Source of the DNA: an uncultured Phycisphaerales bacterium
Lineage (GTDB): Bacteria; Planctomycetota; Phycisphaerae; Tepidisphaerales; Tepidisphaeraceae
DNA: 64,000 nucleotides
NCBI GenBank assembly: GCA_903871935.1
Contig: CAIQIQ010000104.1
Location: forward strand, 1 to 64,000
Reading direction: 5' to 3'
Shown here: positions 8,414-16,758 of the stretch, in pieces
How positions within the stretch are numbered: the stretch's first letter is position 1
Layout of the letters: each line of letters starts with the position of its first letter
Notes under the pieces: model-generated
What the model saw: only the letters and a program-made list of their open reading frames with translations
What the model was told of the DNA's origin: nothing
Database searches by the model: none
Made by a program: the position numbers and the translations under genes

Positions 8414-8782
8414 ATGCCCCAGATCACAACGCCATCTCTCATCATTGATGAGTTGAAGGGCATCTATGTGTGCGAGTTCACCAGCAGCCGCATCCTGGAT
8501 GAGACCAACATCAAAGAGATCGGTGATGCGCTGTCCAAATTGGTCGACGGTCGCGAGAGCCCCAGGATTCTTCTGGATTTCCTCAATGTCGATCACCTCA
8601 GCAGTGCGGCGTTGGGGATGCTGATCAACGTCAATAACCGCGTCAAACAGCGCAAAGGCCAGTTGCGGCTCTGCAAGATCCGGCCGCAGATCCTGGAAGT
8701 GTTTGCCATCACCAAGCTGAACCGGCTTTTTAAGATCCTGCCCACGCGGGAAGAGGCCATGCAGAGCTTTACGACGCACTAG
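8414..8782 (+). CDS. STAS-domain anti-sigma-factor antagonist (SpoIIAA/RsbV-like)
   Basis: A single STAS domain of 122 aa. The segment LDFLNVDHLSSAALGMLINVNNRV (about residues 55-78) corresponds to the switch region of SpoIIAA/RsbV proteins, where a serine is phosphorylated by the partner kinase (here the Ser-Ser-Ala of HLSSAAL). The gene is followed 18 bases later by an ATP-binding kinase gene of the RsbW type. The pair therefore forms a partner-switching module, presumably governing a sigma factor encoded elsewhere or a phosphatase-linked stress response. AAGGGAAC precedes the ATG. Confidence 0.87.
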   Translation: MPQITTPSLIIDELKGIYVCEFTSSRILDETNIKEIGDALSKLVDGRESPRILLDFLNVDHLSSAALGMLINVNNRVKQRKGQLRLCKIRPQILEVFAITKLNRLFKILPTREEAMQSFTTH

Positions 8783-8800
8783 GATGTCTCCAAGCCGAGG

Positions 8801-9253
8801 ATGCTCCTCTGGTCAATGCCGGGAGCGATGACGATGCGATTCACGATTTCAAGCGATTTCGCCTGCAGTCGGGAAGTGCAGCAGAAGGTCATGGCCGAGG
8901 TCGAGAAACACAACTACTGCGATGCCGCGAGATTTGCCATCAAGCTTGCCCTGGAAGAGGCAATCGTCAACGCGATCAAACACGGCAATCAGCTTGATCC
9001 GGCCAAGAAAGTCATTATCGAGGCCAATGTCACCGACCAACAGACCCTTCTCACCGTCGAAGATGAGGGAGCGGGTTTTGAACGCGAGAGTGTGCCTGAT
9101 CCGCGCGATCCTGAGAACCTTTTCAAGGCCAGCGGCCGGGGAATCCTGCTGATCGAGTCCTATATGAATCAGGTCACCTGGTCCAAGCATGGCCGGCGCT
9201 TGACGATGTGCCGGCGGAATGAGCCCGATGCCCCGGCGCCGCGGCCAACCTGA
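8801..9253 (+). CDS. RsbW/SpoIIAB-like serine kinase (anti-sigma regulatory ATPase)
   Basis: A HATPase_c_2 protein of about 150 aa. The N box is EEAIVNAIKHGNQLD (around residues 50-64), the G1 box is DEGAGF (about 88-93), and GRGILLIESYMNQV supplies the G2 loop. These are the ATP-binding elements of anti-sigma kinases that phosphorylate STAS partners. The first ATG (8801) gives a hydrophobic MLLWSMPGAM extension. ATG 8828 or 8834 (MTMRFTISSDF) fits homologues better, so the true start may lie there. It is co-transcribed with the STAS gene. Confidence 0.85.
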   Translation: MLLWSMPGAMTMRFTISSDFACSREVQQKVMAEVEKHNYCDAARFAIKLALEEAIVNAIKHGNQLDPAKKVIIEANVTDQQTLLTVEDEGAGFERESVPDPRDPENLFKASGRGILLIESYMNQVTWSKHGRRLTMCRRNEPDAPAPRPT

Positions 9254-9288
9254 ATCTCCGAGCATGATCCTCAAGACCGGATCGCCCC

Positions 9289-10461
9289 ATGTTCCTTCCC
9301 ATCAAGACCGACAGCCCGTTGCGCAGCGTGCCCTGGATGAACTGGCTGCTGATCGGCATCAATGTCATTGTCTTCGCGGTGCAGTCCCAGGATCAGTCCG
9401 GCACCGGCCTGCGCGGCTGGTATCTCGATGTCCAGCGCCCGCAACTCTACCAGTTCATCTCTTATGCCTTCCTGCACGGCGGCATCTGGCATCTCGCGGG
9501 CAACATGCTCTTTCTCTACATCTTCGGCAACGCCATTTGCGACCGCCTGGGAAACTCCGCTTACCTGGCGTTCTATCTCGCCGGCGCCGTCTTTGCCGCG
9601 ATCGGCTACACCATTCTGAACCAGCACGGCACGGTCATCGGCGCCAGCGGCGCGGTGGCGGCCGTCACCGGGGCCTACGTGGCCCTGCTGCCGCGGTCAC
9701 ACATCACCATCTTCTACTGGTTCTTCTTTTTCGGTCTGTGGGAGCTTCCCAGCATATGGGTAATCGGGGCGTTCTTTGTCCAGGATGCCTTCTTCAGTTT
9801 CTCGCGCGACAGCGGCGTTGCCCATCTGGCACATGTGAGCGGCTCAGTCTTCGGCTTCATGGTCTCACTGCTGCTGCTCAAGTCGCGGTTGCTGGCCCGC
9901 GATCACTTTGACATGCTTTCGCTGATCGATCGCTGGAACCGCCGGCGGCAGTACCAGGCCGTGGTAAGCGAAGGCTACGATCCGTTCAACTATTCACCTC
10001 CTCCGGTGCCCGGGGCGCTGGCCAAGCCCTCCGCCGCGCCGAAGTTGTTCGATCAGGTCCAGGACCTGCGGGCGCAGGCCAGCGAGGCCGTAGCGCATGG
10101 CCAACTCGACCAGGCGACGGCGTTCTATCGGCAACTCCGCCAGCTCGATGCCAACCAGACCCTCGCACGCGGCGCGCAACTGGATGTGGCGAATCATCTC
10201 TACGGCCAGGGCGATTACCCGGCCGCCGCTGAGGCCTATGAGCTATACCTTAAAAGCTATCGCGATTCCGAGCAGGCTGGACTGGTCCGCCTCATGCTCG
10301 GGGTGGCCTATGGGCGATATCTGAATGATCCCGCCAAGGCGAAGGAAAACCTGCTGGAAGCGGTGAGGTTGCTGCAGTTTGCCCGCGAACTGGAGATGGC
10401 CAAGGCAGAGCTGGCGCGGCTCACCGGCGATACAGGTGATTCAAAAGAGCCGGCGGCGTGA
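9289..10461 (+). CDS. Rhomboid-family intramembrane serine protease with C-terminal TPR-like region
   Basis: The protein has 390 aa. The rhomboid core occupies residues 15-200 with about six membrane helices and the family motifs HGGIWHLAGNMLFLYIFG (63-80), GASG with catalytic Ser120, and AHLAHVSGSVFGF with the likely catalytic His182. After a cytoplasmic linker the last 120 residues form helical pairs (residues 255-385) that resemble tetratricopeptide repeats, probably a protein-binding platform. Start at ATG 9289. It follows the STAS/kinase pair by 35 bases and may be in the same unit. Substrates cannot be predicted. Confidence 0.88.
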   Translation: MFLPIKTDSPLRSVPWMNWLLIGINVIVFAVQSQDQSGTGLRGWYLDVQRPQLYQFISYAFLHGGIWHLAGNMLFLYIFGNAICDRLGNSAYLAFYLAGAVFAAIGYTILNQHGTVIGASGAVAAVTGAYVALLPRSHITIFYWFFFFGLWELPSIWVIGAFFVQDAFFSFSRDSGVAHLAHVSGSVFGFMVSLLLLKSRLLARDHFDMLSLIDRWNRRRQYQAVVSEGYDPFNYSPPPVPGALAKPSAAPKLFDQVQDLRAQASEAVAHGQLDQATAFYRQLRQLDANQTLARGAQLDVANHLYGQGDYPAAAEAYELYLKSYRDSEQAGLVRLMLGVAYGRYLNDPAKAKENLLEAVRLLQFARELEMAKAELARLTGDTGDSKEPAA

Positions 10462-10534
10462 GCCGGCGGGTTGGGCGAGATTGGCATCAAAGGGGAACTG
10501 ATGCGGCGATGGCATTCGGAGGTGTTCACCCTAA

Positions 10535-10565
10535 ACCAACGGGCTGATGCCCGCGGCTCGTTGGT
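10535..10565 (-). terminator. Stem-loop at the end of rsfS
   Basis: ACCAACG and CGTTGGT enclose an inner GGGC/GCCC stem. On the minus strand the hairpin begins at the rsfS stop codon and is followed by TTTAGG. Only a short T tract is present, so this is a weak terminator candidate. Inverted GGGCTGATGCCC elements of this sort also occur as dispersed repeats in planctomycetes, which I recall only in general terms. Confidence 0.4.
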
Positions 10566-10987
10566 CACTTCTGCTGCCACTCCACCTTCTTGGCATCGGC
10601 CCAGAGGTTATCCAGGTCATAGAACTGTCGCGATTCGTCTGAGAAGATGTGCAGGACCACATCGATGAAGTCGATGCAGATCCACGATCCGCCGTCCTGG
10701 CCGGTGGTGGACATTCTTTTGTAGCCCAAGCCATCGGCGGCTTCCATGCAGTCATCGGCCACCGTGCGCATCTGCCGTGCGCTGGTGCCGGTGCCGATGA
10801 CAAAGAAGTCTGTGATCGGCGAGATGCCGCTGACGTCGAGGATGACGACGTTTACGCAACGGGTATCCGCGGCGACCTTCGCCAGGGCAATAGCAATCTC
10901 GCGGGCTCGTTGGCGCTGCGCCTGGGTCTTGGCTGGGTTATGCTTGTCGATGGCCGACCTCCTTGGTCTGTAACAATGATTCTGCAT
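10565..10987 (-). CDS. rsfS: Ribosomal silencing factor RsfS
   Basis: RsfS binds uL14 on the 50S subunit and blocks subunit joining when nutrients are short. The RsfS/Iojap core is plain: LDVSGISPITDFFVIGTGTSARQMRTVADDCMEA, then DGGSWICIDFIDVVLHIFSDESRQFYDLDNLWADA. The first in-frame ATGs (11020 and 10987) have no good ribosome-binding site. A perfect AAGGAGG (10958-10964) sits six bases before ATC at 10951, which would give a 128-residue protein of normal family length. ATC may therefore be the real start codon; the conventional start at 10987 is listed here. The gene stands alone on the minus strand. Confidence 0.9.
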   Translation of the reverse strand: MQNHCYRPRRSAIDKHNPAKTQAQRQRAREIAIALAKVAADTRCVNVVILDVSGISPITDFFVIGTGTSARQMRTVADDCMEAADGLGYKRMSTTGQDGGSWICIDFIDVVLHIFSDESRQFYDLDNLWADAKKVEWQQK

Positions 10988-11050
10988 ACTAGGATAGCCG
11001 CGAAAGGTGCGGATAGCCAAGTGGACTTCGGCAATGGGGTGCGCTTGGGC

Positions 11051-13237
11051 TCACTTGGCAGCGGGTTCGCCGACCAGGATGCCTCGCCCAACGGTTCCGA
11101 GATAGACCCGGCCATAGGTTCGCGGGTCGCCGGTGATGGCTCGGCTGAGCAGGCCGTACTGGTGCGCATCGTCGTTGATCTTCACCCATGTGCCACCGGT
11201 GTCGTCGGACCGAAAGACACCTGAGACACTGCCGATTGCTCCGACGATATACAGAGCAGGATAATCCTTGCCCGGGGCGGCAGCGCCGAATCCGAATGCC
11301 TGGGCATCCTTTACGGAGGCGATGCGCTCGAATTTCACGCCGCCGTCCACGGATAGGTGCAGGCCGATCTTGCTGGTGATGAGCCAGAGATGGCCTGCTT
11401 TGCCGGGCGTGGCGCAGAGCCGGCCGCGGCCGATCGGCAAGGTGACATCTTCGCGCTGGGTAAATGTTGTCCCACCGTCGGTGCTGAAGTACATCTTGGC
11501 GCCATCGTTGGCGTAGAACGTTCCGGGGGCCTCCCGATCGGCGATGACGGTTGACTTGACCGACAGGCCGCGGCAGGGAGCCCAGGTTGCACCGGAGTCA
11601 TTGGAGAACTGCGGCTGGCAGTTGCGGGCGCACCAGATGATGGTGCGCCCGTCAGCCGCGATTGTGACGTTGCCCGATCCGCCGCTGCCGCGGGGCTCGG
11701 TGGCAAAAGGTGTCCAGGTTGAGCCGCCATCATTGGAAAAAGCGCCGCGTTTACCCGGCTGCCCGGAGCCCACCCTCACCACAATCTCGGGCTTCTTCTG
11801 TGCGAAATCGATGCTGTCGATTCCGGTAAAGACCGGATTGGTGAACATGCCCTGTTTGGGCGAGGCATCGAGTGTGTCGTGACGCAGCCCACCGATATCC
11901 GCCATGCCACTCAATAACAGCGCGCCGGTTGGCGGACTGACGAGGGTATTCACGCTCGCAAGTTCCAGGCCGGCTGTACGTGGAGCCCACGTCAGCGACT
12001 GATCGGAATCAAGGTTGGAGATCGATTCGGTTGCCCAGATGGCGCTGCTGGTGCCATAGATCACGCGGTCGGAGTTGAATGGATCGATCTTAACGTCGCT
12101 GATCCATTTGCCCATGTTGGCGCTTGCCCGGCCGAAGGACAGGTAGGGCGTCGAGTCGGTATTGATCAGAGCAAGCTGGCTGGCGGAGCGCCAGCTTTTC
12201 CCGCCATCGGTGCTGCGGAAGAGGTCCTCGCCATCTTTGCCCCGGCCGATGGTGGATACCATCAGCGTGCCCGGGTTGCGTGCATCGATGGTGATTCCTG
12301 AATAGCCGAAGCGACCGTTCTCAGGCGAAGGGGCCATAGGGGTGATGTTGGTCCACTTTTCACCGGTGGGATTAAACTTCCATACCGCACCATCGGTGAT
12401 CTCCGAAGGTCCGGGGTTGTTAGTATAGGTGACATAGAGCACGCCGCGCTCGTCAACGACCGCGCGATGGGGTAGAAATCGTTCCGGCTCGCCCATCATC
12501 GACATCCAGGTCAAGCCGCCGTTGGTGCTGCGGTAAATCGTTTCACCGGGTACGGCGACGCCGACGTAGATCGTCTGCGTCAATGCGCCGCCGGTGCCGC
12601 TGCGCGGATCAAAGACGACAAATCCAATACCGATGCCGTTAGTGCGGGAGATCACGGGGAATGCGCCGACCCTGTCCCAGGTATCGCCGCTGTCTGGGCT
12701 GCGCCACAGGCCATCATTGCGCGAGCCGAAGAAGAGCACGCTGGTCTGGCTCGGATCGATGGCCAGGCGTTCTCCGATGGTTCGACCTTCCTCGCCGCCA
12801 CCCATCTTCAGCGGCATCTCAATCTTCTTCCAACTTCGGCCTTGGTCGGAGGAACGGAGAATGAATCCATTGCCTGCCCAGGCCTGGGTGTTGGCGCCGG
12901 CGGCAAGATAGACGCGGGCGGCATCGGCCGGATCGACGGCGATGCTCTCAATGCCTAGCAGGTTGGACTGCCCCTGGCCAACCCAGTCCATCAGCGGAAG
13001 CCAACGGTGGGAGGAAGCATCCCAGCGGAAGGCGCCGCCGGCATCCGTGCGCGCGAAGATGAGGTCCGGCTGTTTGGGGCTGTAGGCGACGCCGGTAACA
13101 AAGCCGCCGCCGCCGATCTCGACATTCTTCCAGGTGTAGTTCTGAGCGATGCTGGTGGCCGCCAGCGGCCAGGCGACCGATGCCACCGCGATCGAGGCAG
13201 CGAGCAAGCGCTGCCGCACGAATGTGGGCGAGATCAT
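11051..13237 (-). CDS. Secreted GH74-like xyloglucanase / BNR-repeat glycosidase
   Basis: The product is 728 aa and acts outside the cytoplasm. The start at 13237 follows TGGAGGT and opens a signal peptide (residues 8-31, ending TSIAQ). The rest is a double beta-propeller of BNR/Asp-box repeats such as SSDQGRSW, SPDSGDTW, STNGGLTW, STDGGKSW and SNDGGSTW. The two GH74 catalytic aspartate contexts are visible: RTDAGGAFRWD (Asp65) and MADIGGLRHD (Asp447). Family GH74 enzymes cut xyloglucan or related beta-1,4-glucans. The gene has no sugar-specific neighbours. The sequence upstream (13339 onward in the same frame) is open but lacks signal-like character, so the longer form is rejected. Confidence 0.85.
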   Translation of the reverse strand: MISPTFVRQRLLAASIAVASVAWPLAATSIAQNYTWKNVEIGGGGFVTGVAYSPKQPDLIFARTDAGGAFRWDASSHRWLPLMDWVGQGQSNLLGIESIAVDPADAARVYLAAGANTQAWAGNGFILRSSDQGRSWKKIEMPLKMGGGEEGRTIGERLAIDPSQTSVLFFGSRNDGLWRSPDSGDTWDRVGAFPVISRTNGIGIGFVVFDPRSGTGGALTQTIYVGVAVPGETIYRSTNGGLTWMSMMGEPERFLPHRAVVDERGVLYVTYTNNPGPSEITDGAVWKFNPTGEKWTNITPMAPSPENGRFGYSGITIDARNPGTLMVSTIGRGKDGEDLFRSTDGGKSWRSASQLALINTDSTPYLSFGRASANMGKWISDVKIDPFNSDRVIYGTSSAIWATESISNLDSDQSLTWAPRTAGLELASVNTLVSPPTGALLLSGMADIGGLRHDTLDASPKQGMFTNPVFTGIDSIDFAQKKPEIVVRVGSGQPGKRGAFSNDGGSTWTPFATEPRGSGGSGNVTIAADGRTIIWCARNCQPQFSNDSGATWAPCRGLSVKSTVIADREAPGTFYANDGAKMYFSTDGGTTFTQREDVTLPIGRGRLCATPGKAGHLWLITSKIGLHLSVDGGVKFERIASVKDAQAFGFGAAAPGKDYPALYIVGAIGSVSGVFRSDDTGGTWVKINDDAHQYGLLSRAITGDPRTYGRVYLGTVGRGILVGEPAAK

Positions 13238-13581
13238 GCCGACCTCCAGGCCATGACGCGCTCGAATCTGCGCAGGTTCAACATAGGTGGCGCATTGTCC
13301 CAGCCAATTGGCGCTGCTGCAAATGCTCGGTTGCAGCACGCTAGAAGAAGCCGTGGCGATCGGGACCGAAATCCGCCTCGCAGTATTTGACGGTCACAGC
13401 TCCCCGCCATGACCGCATGCCTGTTTCCCGAAGCATACGCAGCAGCAAACGCGAAAGTTACGACATTCCCACCGAGTCGCTGGTCTGTCATAATCCTCGG
13501 GACGGCAGTGCGACGATGCGCATCGGCCCATGATTTTCCGTTGGTTCATGTTGAGCCGGAAGGCTCAATAGGAGAAGGACA
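13238..13581. promoter_or_regulatory. Intergenic region with promoter and 5' hairpin for the DUF4412-like gene
   Basis: The divergent spacer holds a candidate promoter for the rightward gene: TTCCCA (13466-13471), a 17-nt spacer, then CATAAT (13489-13494). The predicted leader contains the perfect hairpin TTGAGCC-GGAA-GGCTCAA (13551-13568), directly followed by the ribosome-binding site AGGAGAAGG. I see no other gene in this stretch. Confidence 0.4.
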
Positions 13582-14253
13582 ATGACTATTCGTACAATTC
13601 TGGTTGCGTTGTTCGCGGTTTTGCTTGGAGTCGTAACTGCCCAGGGGCAGATGGGTCATGGAGGCGGAGGGCCGGGCGCACAGATCGAGAAGTACTTCCA
13701 GCAGATCGGCATGCCCAAAGAGTTCAGTGCGAATGTGGAAATGCAGGGCCACGGAATGACGATGGCATCGAAACTGGCGGTCAAGGGCGAGAAATCGCGA
13801 ATGGAAATGACCGGCGGGCCAATGGGACAGATGGTGATGATCAACGACCGCCCAGCGAAGAAGAACTACATGCTCTTTCCGGCGACCAAGTCGTATATGG
13901 AAATGCCGATGGCGGAGAAGCAGGATAACAAGGCTGATGAGCGGAAGGTGGTCGTAAAGGAACTGGGTGACGAGCAGAAAGAGGGCCAGCTCTGCACGAA
14001 GCGTCTGATCACCATCGCCGGTGAAGGACAGGAGCCGGCCACCGAGATCACTGTCTGGGTCGCCAAGGATAAGAAGCTTCCGGTGCGGCTGGAAATGGGT
14101 TCGGGTGAGCAGGCGATGGCGATGGTCTACAAGGACTACGACCTGAAGAGCCCGGATGATGCGTTGTTCCAGGTTCCGGCGGATTACAAAAAGCAGGCGG
14201 GGTTTGGCGGCATGATGCCCCCTTCGACGCCTGATGCCGGGAAGGACAACTGA
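13582..14253 (+). CDS. Secreted DUF4412-like protein
   Basis: The product is 223 aa with a clear signal peptide (MTIRTILVALFAVLLGVVTAQGQ). The body is Met-rich (MQGHGMTMASKL, RMEMTGGPMGQMVMIND, YMEMPMAEK) and follows the plan of DUF4412 proteins: a beta-sheet protein that looks like lipoprotein carriers of the LolA fold, with a middle segment ('VWVAKDKKLPVRLEM') typical of the family. No enzymatic role is known. The Met/His content could mean soft-metal contact, but that is conjecture. AGGAGAAGG precedes the ATG and a strong terminator follows the gene, so it is probably monocistronic. Confidence 0.75.
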   Translation: MTIRTILVALFAVLLGVVTAQGQMGHGGGGPGAQIEKYFQQIGMPKEFSANVEMQGHGMTMASKLAVKGEKSRMEMTGGPMGQMVMINDRPAKKNYMLFPATKSYMEMPMAEKQDNKADERKVVVKELGDEQKEGQLCTKRLITIAGEGQEPATEITVWVAKDKKLPVRLEMGSGEQAMAMVYKDYDLKSPDDALFQVPADYKKQAGFGGMMPPSTPDAGKDN

Positions 14254-14280
14254 TACTCCACTTTCGCATAGCAGCGGATG

Positions 14281-14316
14281 GCCCCAGAGTCGCTTGCGAC
14301 GACTTGGGGCTTTTTT
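14281..14316 (+). terminator. Rho-independent terminator
   Basis: GCCCCA(g)AGTCG pairs with CGACTTGGGGC across a short loop, followed immediately by TTTTTT. It lies 28 bases after the stop of the DUF4412-like gene. Confidence 0.85.
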
Positions 14317-14349
14317 CTTTCTGCTGATGGCGGGGTGCGGGGCCGGGCC

Positions 14350-15324
14350 TTACGGCTGCCACGCGTAATAGAAGCCGGGAGCCGTCATCTCCTGGAATCC
14401 GGGGATGCGCAGAGTTGTGGTGCCACTGGCTTGGGGAGCGGGGAGCTGGTTTTCGGCGTAGATCGAACCGCCATAGCCGTAGGGACGAAGGTAAAGCACC
14501 GCCCGGGCGCCGCGGGCATCGGCTTTGGAGCGTGCCAGATCCAGAGCGTCTTCCAGCGTGCCCAGGCGATCGATCAGTTTCAGCGACATGGCCTGCTCGC
14601 CGGAGAAGACTCGGCCGTCGGTGACCGCGATGGTCTGCTCGTCGGTGAGCTTGCGGTTCGTCTGCACGATGGAGCGGAAGCGGGCGAAGTACTGGTCGAT
14701 GAGATCCTGGATGACCTGACGCTCGGCGGGTGTCATGGGCTTAAAGAGCGAGCCCATATCCTTGAGCTGGCCGGACTTGATCGTGTAGCTGCGGACGCCG
14801 ATCTTGTCCATGGTGCCCACGACATCGAAGGTGGTGAAGATCACGCCGATGGAGCCGACCACGCTGGTGGGCTGGGCGACGATCTGGTCGGCGCTGCAGG
14901 CAAGGTAATACGCGCCCGAAGCGCCGACTTCCTGGACGCTGGCGATCACTGGCTTGCCGGTCCGTTTATGGAAGCCGCGGACCAGTTCGTACATGGTATC
15001 GCTCGCGGTCACGGTTCCGCCGGGGCTGTTGAGCCGCAGCACGACGGCCTTAACGCTGCTATCCTCCTCAGCGCGGCGAAGTTGTTGGGCCAGCAGGCTG
15101 ACGGGGTTTTCCCCCGGCTGCAGGAAACTCGACTGCCGAGCGTTGCTGATCATGCCCTCGACGGGAATGATGGCAATCTTGTTGTAGGTCCAGGCGCTTG
15201 CGGGCTGGACTTCTTCTTCAACCAAGTCATTGCGGTTGGAGACCGGTGTAATGAGCAGGCTTGGAGCCCCACAGCCGACGATGAACAGGGCCAGCATCGA
15301 CAGAGCAACGCTCCAGTTGCGCAT
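14350..15324 (-). CDS. sppA: Signal peptide peptidase SppA, lipoprotein form
   Basis: The product is 324 aa, a short (36K-type) SppA. It cleaves leftover signal peptides in or near the membrane. The start at 15324 follows AGGGAGGAG. The N-terminus carries a lipobox, IVGC with Cys18, so the protein is lipid-anchored. SppA features are the LNSPGGTV loop (98-105), the nucleophile in GASGAYY (Ser136) and the general base Lys183 in TIKSGQLKDMGS. Both catalytic residues are present. It is 57 bases downstream of the ABC-2 permease gene and could share its transcript. Confidence 0.9.
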   Translation of the reverse strand: MRNWSVALSMLALFIVGCGAPSLLITPVSNRNDLVEEEVQPASAWTYNKIAIIPVEGMISNARQSSFLQPGENPVSLLAQQLRRAEEDSSVKAVVLRLNSPGGTVTASDTMYELVRGFHKRTGKPVIASVQEVGASGAYYLACSADQIVAQPTSVVGSIGVIFTTFDVVGTMDKIGVRSYTIKSGQLKDMGSLFKPMTPAERQVIQDLIDQYFARFRSIVQTNRKLTDEQTIAVTDGRVFSGEQAMSLKLIDRLGTLEDALDLARSKADARGARAVLYLRPYGYGGSIYAENQLPAPQASGTTTLRIPGFQEMTAPGFYYAWQP

Positions 15325-15381
15325 AGAAACTCCTCCCTTGATGATTCCAGGCACAGCAAGCCGTGATACGAGCACGAGGGC

Positions 15382-16320
15382 CTAGCCTTCAGCGCCGCCC
15401 AGTTCGCGGTTGCGGAACATCACCATGCCACCCAACAGCGCAAGACCGCTGTAGCAGATGGCGTAGAGCAGCGCCAAGCCGACTGCGACCCAAATGGCAG
15501 CATAGCTGTAGGCTCGCGGATCGCTGGCAAACTGAGTGCCGGGCATGGCTATTTTGCCGACGGTGATCTGTCGCAGGTCAAAGTGTTCAAGGTAGGGCAG
15601 AACGACGACCAGCACCTGCGCCAAAGCCTTGGTCAGCATCGACTTGCCTTCAAGGGCACTTCCGGAAACATCGCCCCAGATGGGCATCAGGAAGCGGGTG
15701 AGGTTGCCGGCGATATAGATCAGGATGACGGCCGGCAGGTTGACCACCAGAGCAAAACGCGTTGAGAGGGCGACGCCGATGGCCGCCAGCACGCTGACTT
15801 GAAACCATGCCAGGATGAGGCTGGGGATAAGTCCGCCAAGATGCATGAGGCGGAGGTCGTGGAGTTTCGTCGCTTCGACATCGTCAAGCGTGTACGCGGT
15901 CAAGGTATAGTCACGCGGGATTCGGGACCAGGTCGCCAGGGTGAGCACGGCCCCGAGCACGACAACGGCCAGCAGGGCGGAGCAGATGATTCCGAGATAC
16001 TTGCCCAGCAGCACTTCCCATTTGCTTACGGGCTTGCTCATGAGGGTGAGCATGGAGCGATCTTCGATTTCCTCGAAGATGGAGCGGCTGGTGGCAAAGA
16101 GCGTCACAACCAAGACGAGGAGGGTGACGATGTCGAGTCCGACCGACTTGAACATCAGGGTATCTTCACCGAGGGTGAAGAAGGGGAGCCAGTAGAAGAG
16201 GCCGAGGATGACGACTCCGACCAGGAGCATAAGTCCGAAGATCGGCTGGACGAGGCAGTCCAGGAACGTGTGTCGCAGGATGACCCAGATGCGGTACATG
16301 TTAACTTTCCCGATATTCAT
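15382..16320 (-). CDS. ABC-2 type transporter permease
   Basis: About 312 aa with six hydrophobic segments. The cytoplasmic coupling region reads FEEIEDRSMLTLMSKPVSKWEVLLGKYLGI (about residues 75-105), which is characteristic of ABC-2 permeases such as NosY/CcmB-like and gliding-type exporters. The cognate ATPase is not next door. The start was set at ATG 16320 (MNIGKVN) where the sequence becomes protein-like; ATG 16299 (MYRIWVI) is possible. The longer upstream frame is Pro/Ser/Arg-rich noise. The cargo is unknown. Confidence 0.8.
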   Translation of the reverse strand: MNIGKVNMYRIWVILRHTFLDCLVQPIFGLMLLVGVVILGLFYWLPFFTLGEDTLMFKSVGLDIVTLLVLVVTLFATSRSIFEEIEDRSMLTLMSKPVSKWEVLLGKYLGIICSALLAVVVLGAVLTLATWSRIPRDYTLTAYTLDDVEATKLHDLRLMHLGGLIPSLILAWFQVSVLAAIGVALSTRFALVVNLPAVILIYIAGNLTRFLMPIWGDVSGSALEGKSMLTKALAQVLVVVLPYLEHFDLRQITVGKIAMPGTQFASDPRAYSYAAIWVAVGLALLYAICYSGLALLGGMVMFRNRELGGAEG

Positions 16321-16758
16321 GAAAGACGCCCTGCGGCCGCACGGCCGCAGGCAGCTCTTGCTGAAACGCCAGATTGTAGGGGCGATGATTGCCATTGCAA
16401 CCGGCGGCGTGGAAGGCACGGAGGCACGAAGCGAAGAGCCGAACCGCTGAGGGCGAGAGAGGGGAGAGGGCGTGAGGACGGTTGTGGATAAGTAAGTAAG
16501 GGGTGCGCAGGTTCTCTGCGGATATACCGCCACGGTGATATCTTTAGTGTTTACAGACGGTTATGGAGAGATTGGGAGAGGAGATGATCAAGTTCGGGGC
16601 GCCTCAACCGTGCCCGCCCCACGCAAGTGCAATACCGCACGGTCCGGCCAAGCAGACGCGGACAGGGCATGGCGACGGATCTGCCGAGTTGTATGATCAA
16701 CGGAGCCGTCTGCGGCGGTTCCACGATTGGATCGTGCAACGGGCCTTTGGGATTCATC
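16321..16758. repeat. Intergenic region with a DnaA-box repeat and promoter-like block
   Basis: TGTGGATAA (16483-16491) followed by GGTGCGCAGGTTCTC (16502-16516) repeats the module at 160-187. A promoter-like block (TGGCGA 16670-16675, TATGAT 16692-16697, 16-nt spacer) matches the one before the hydrolase at 6671-6698 and probably drives the sulfatase. No gene is evident. Confidence 0.5.
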
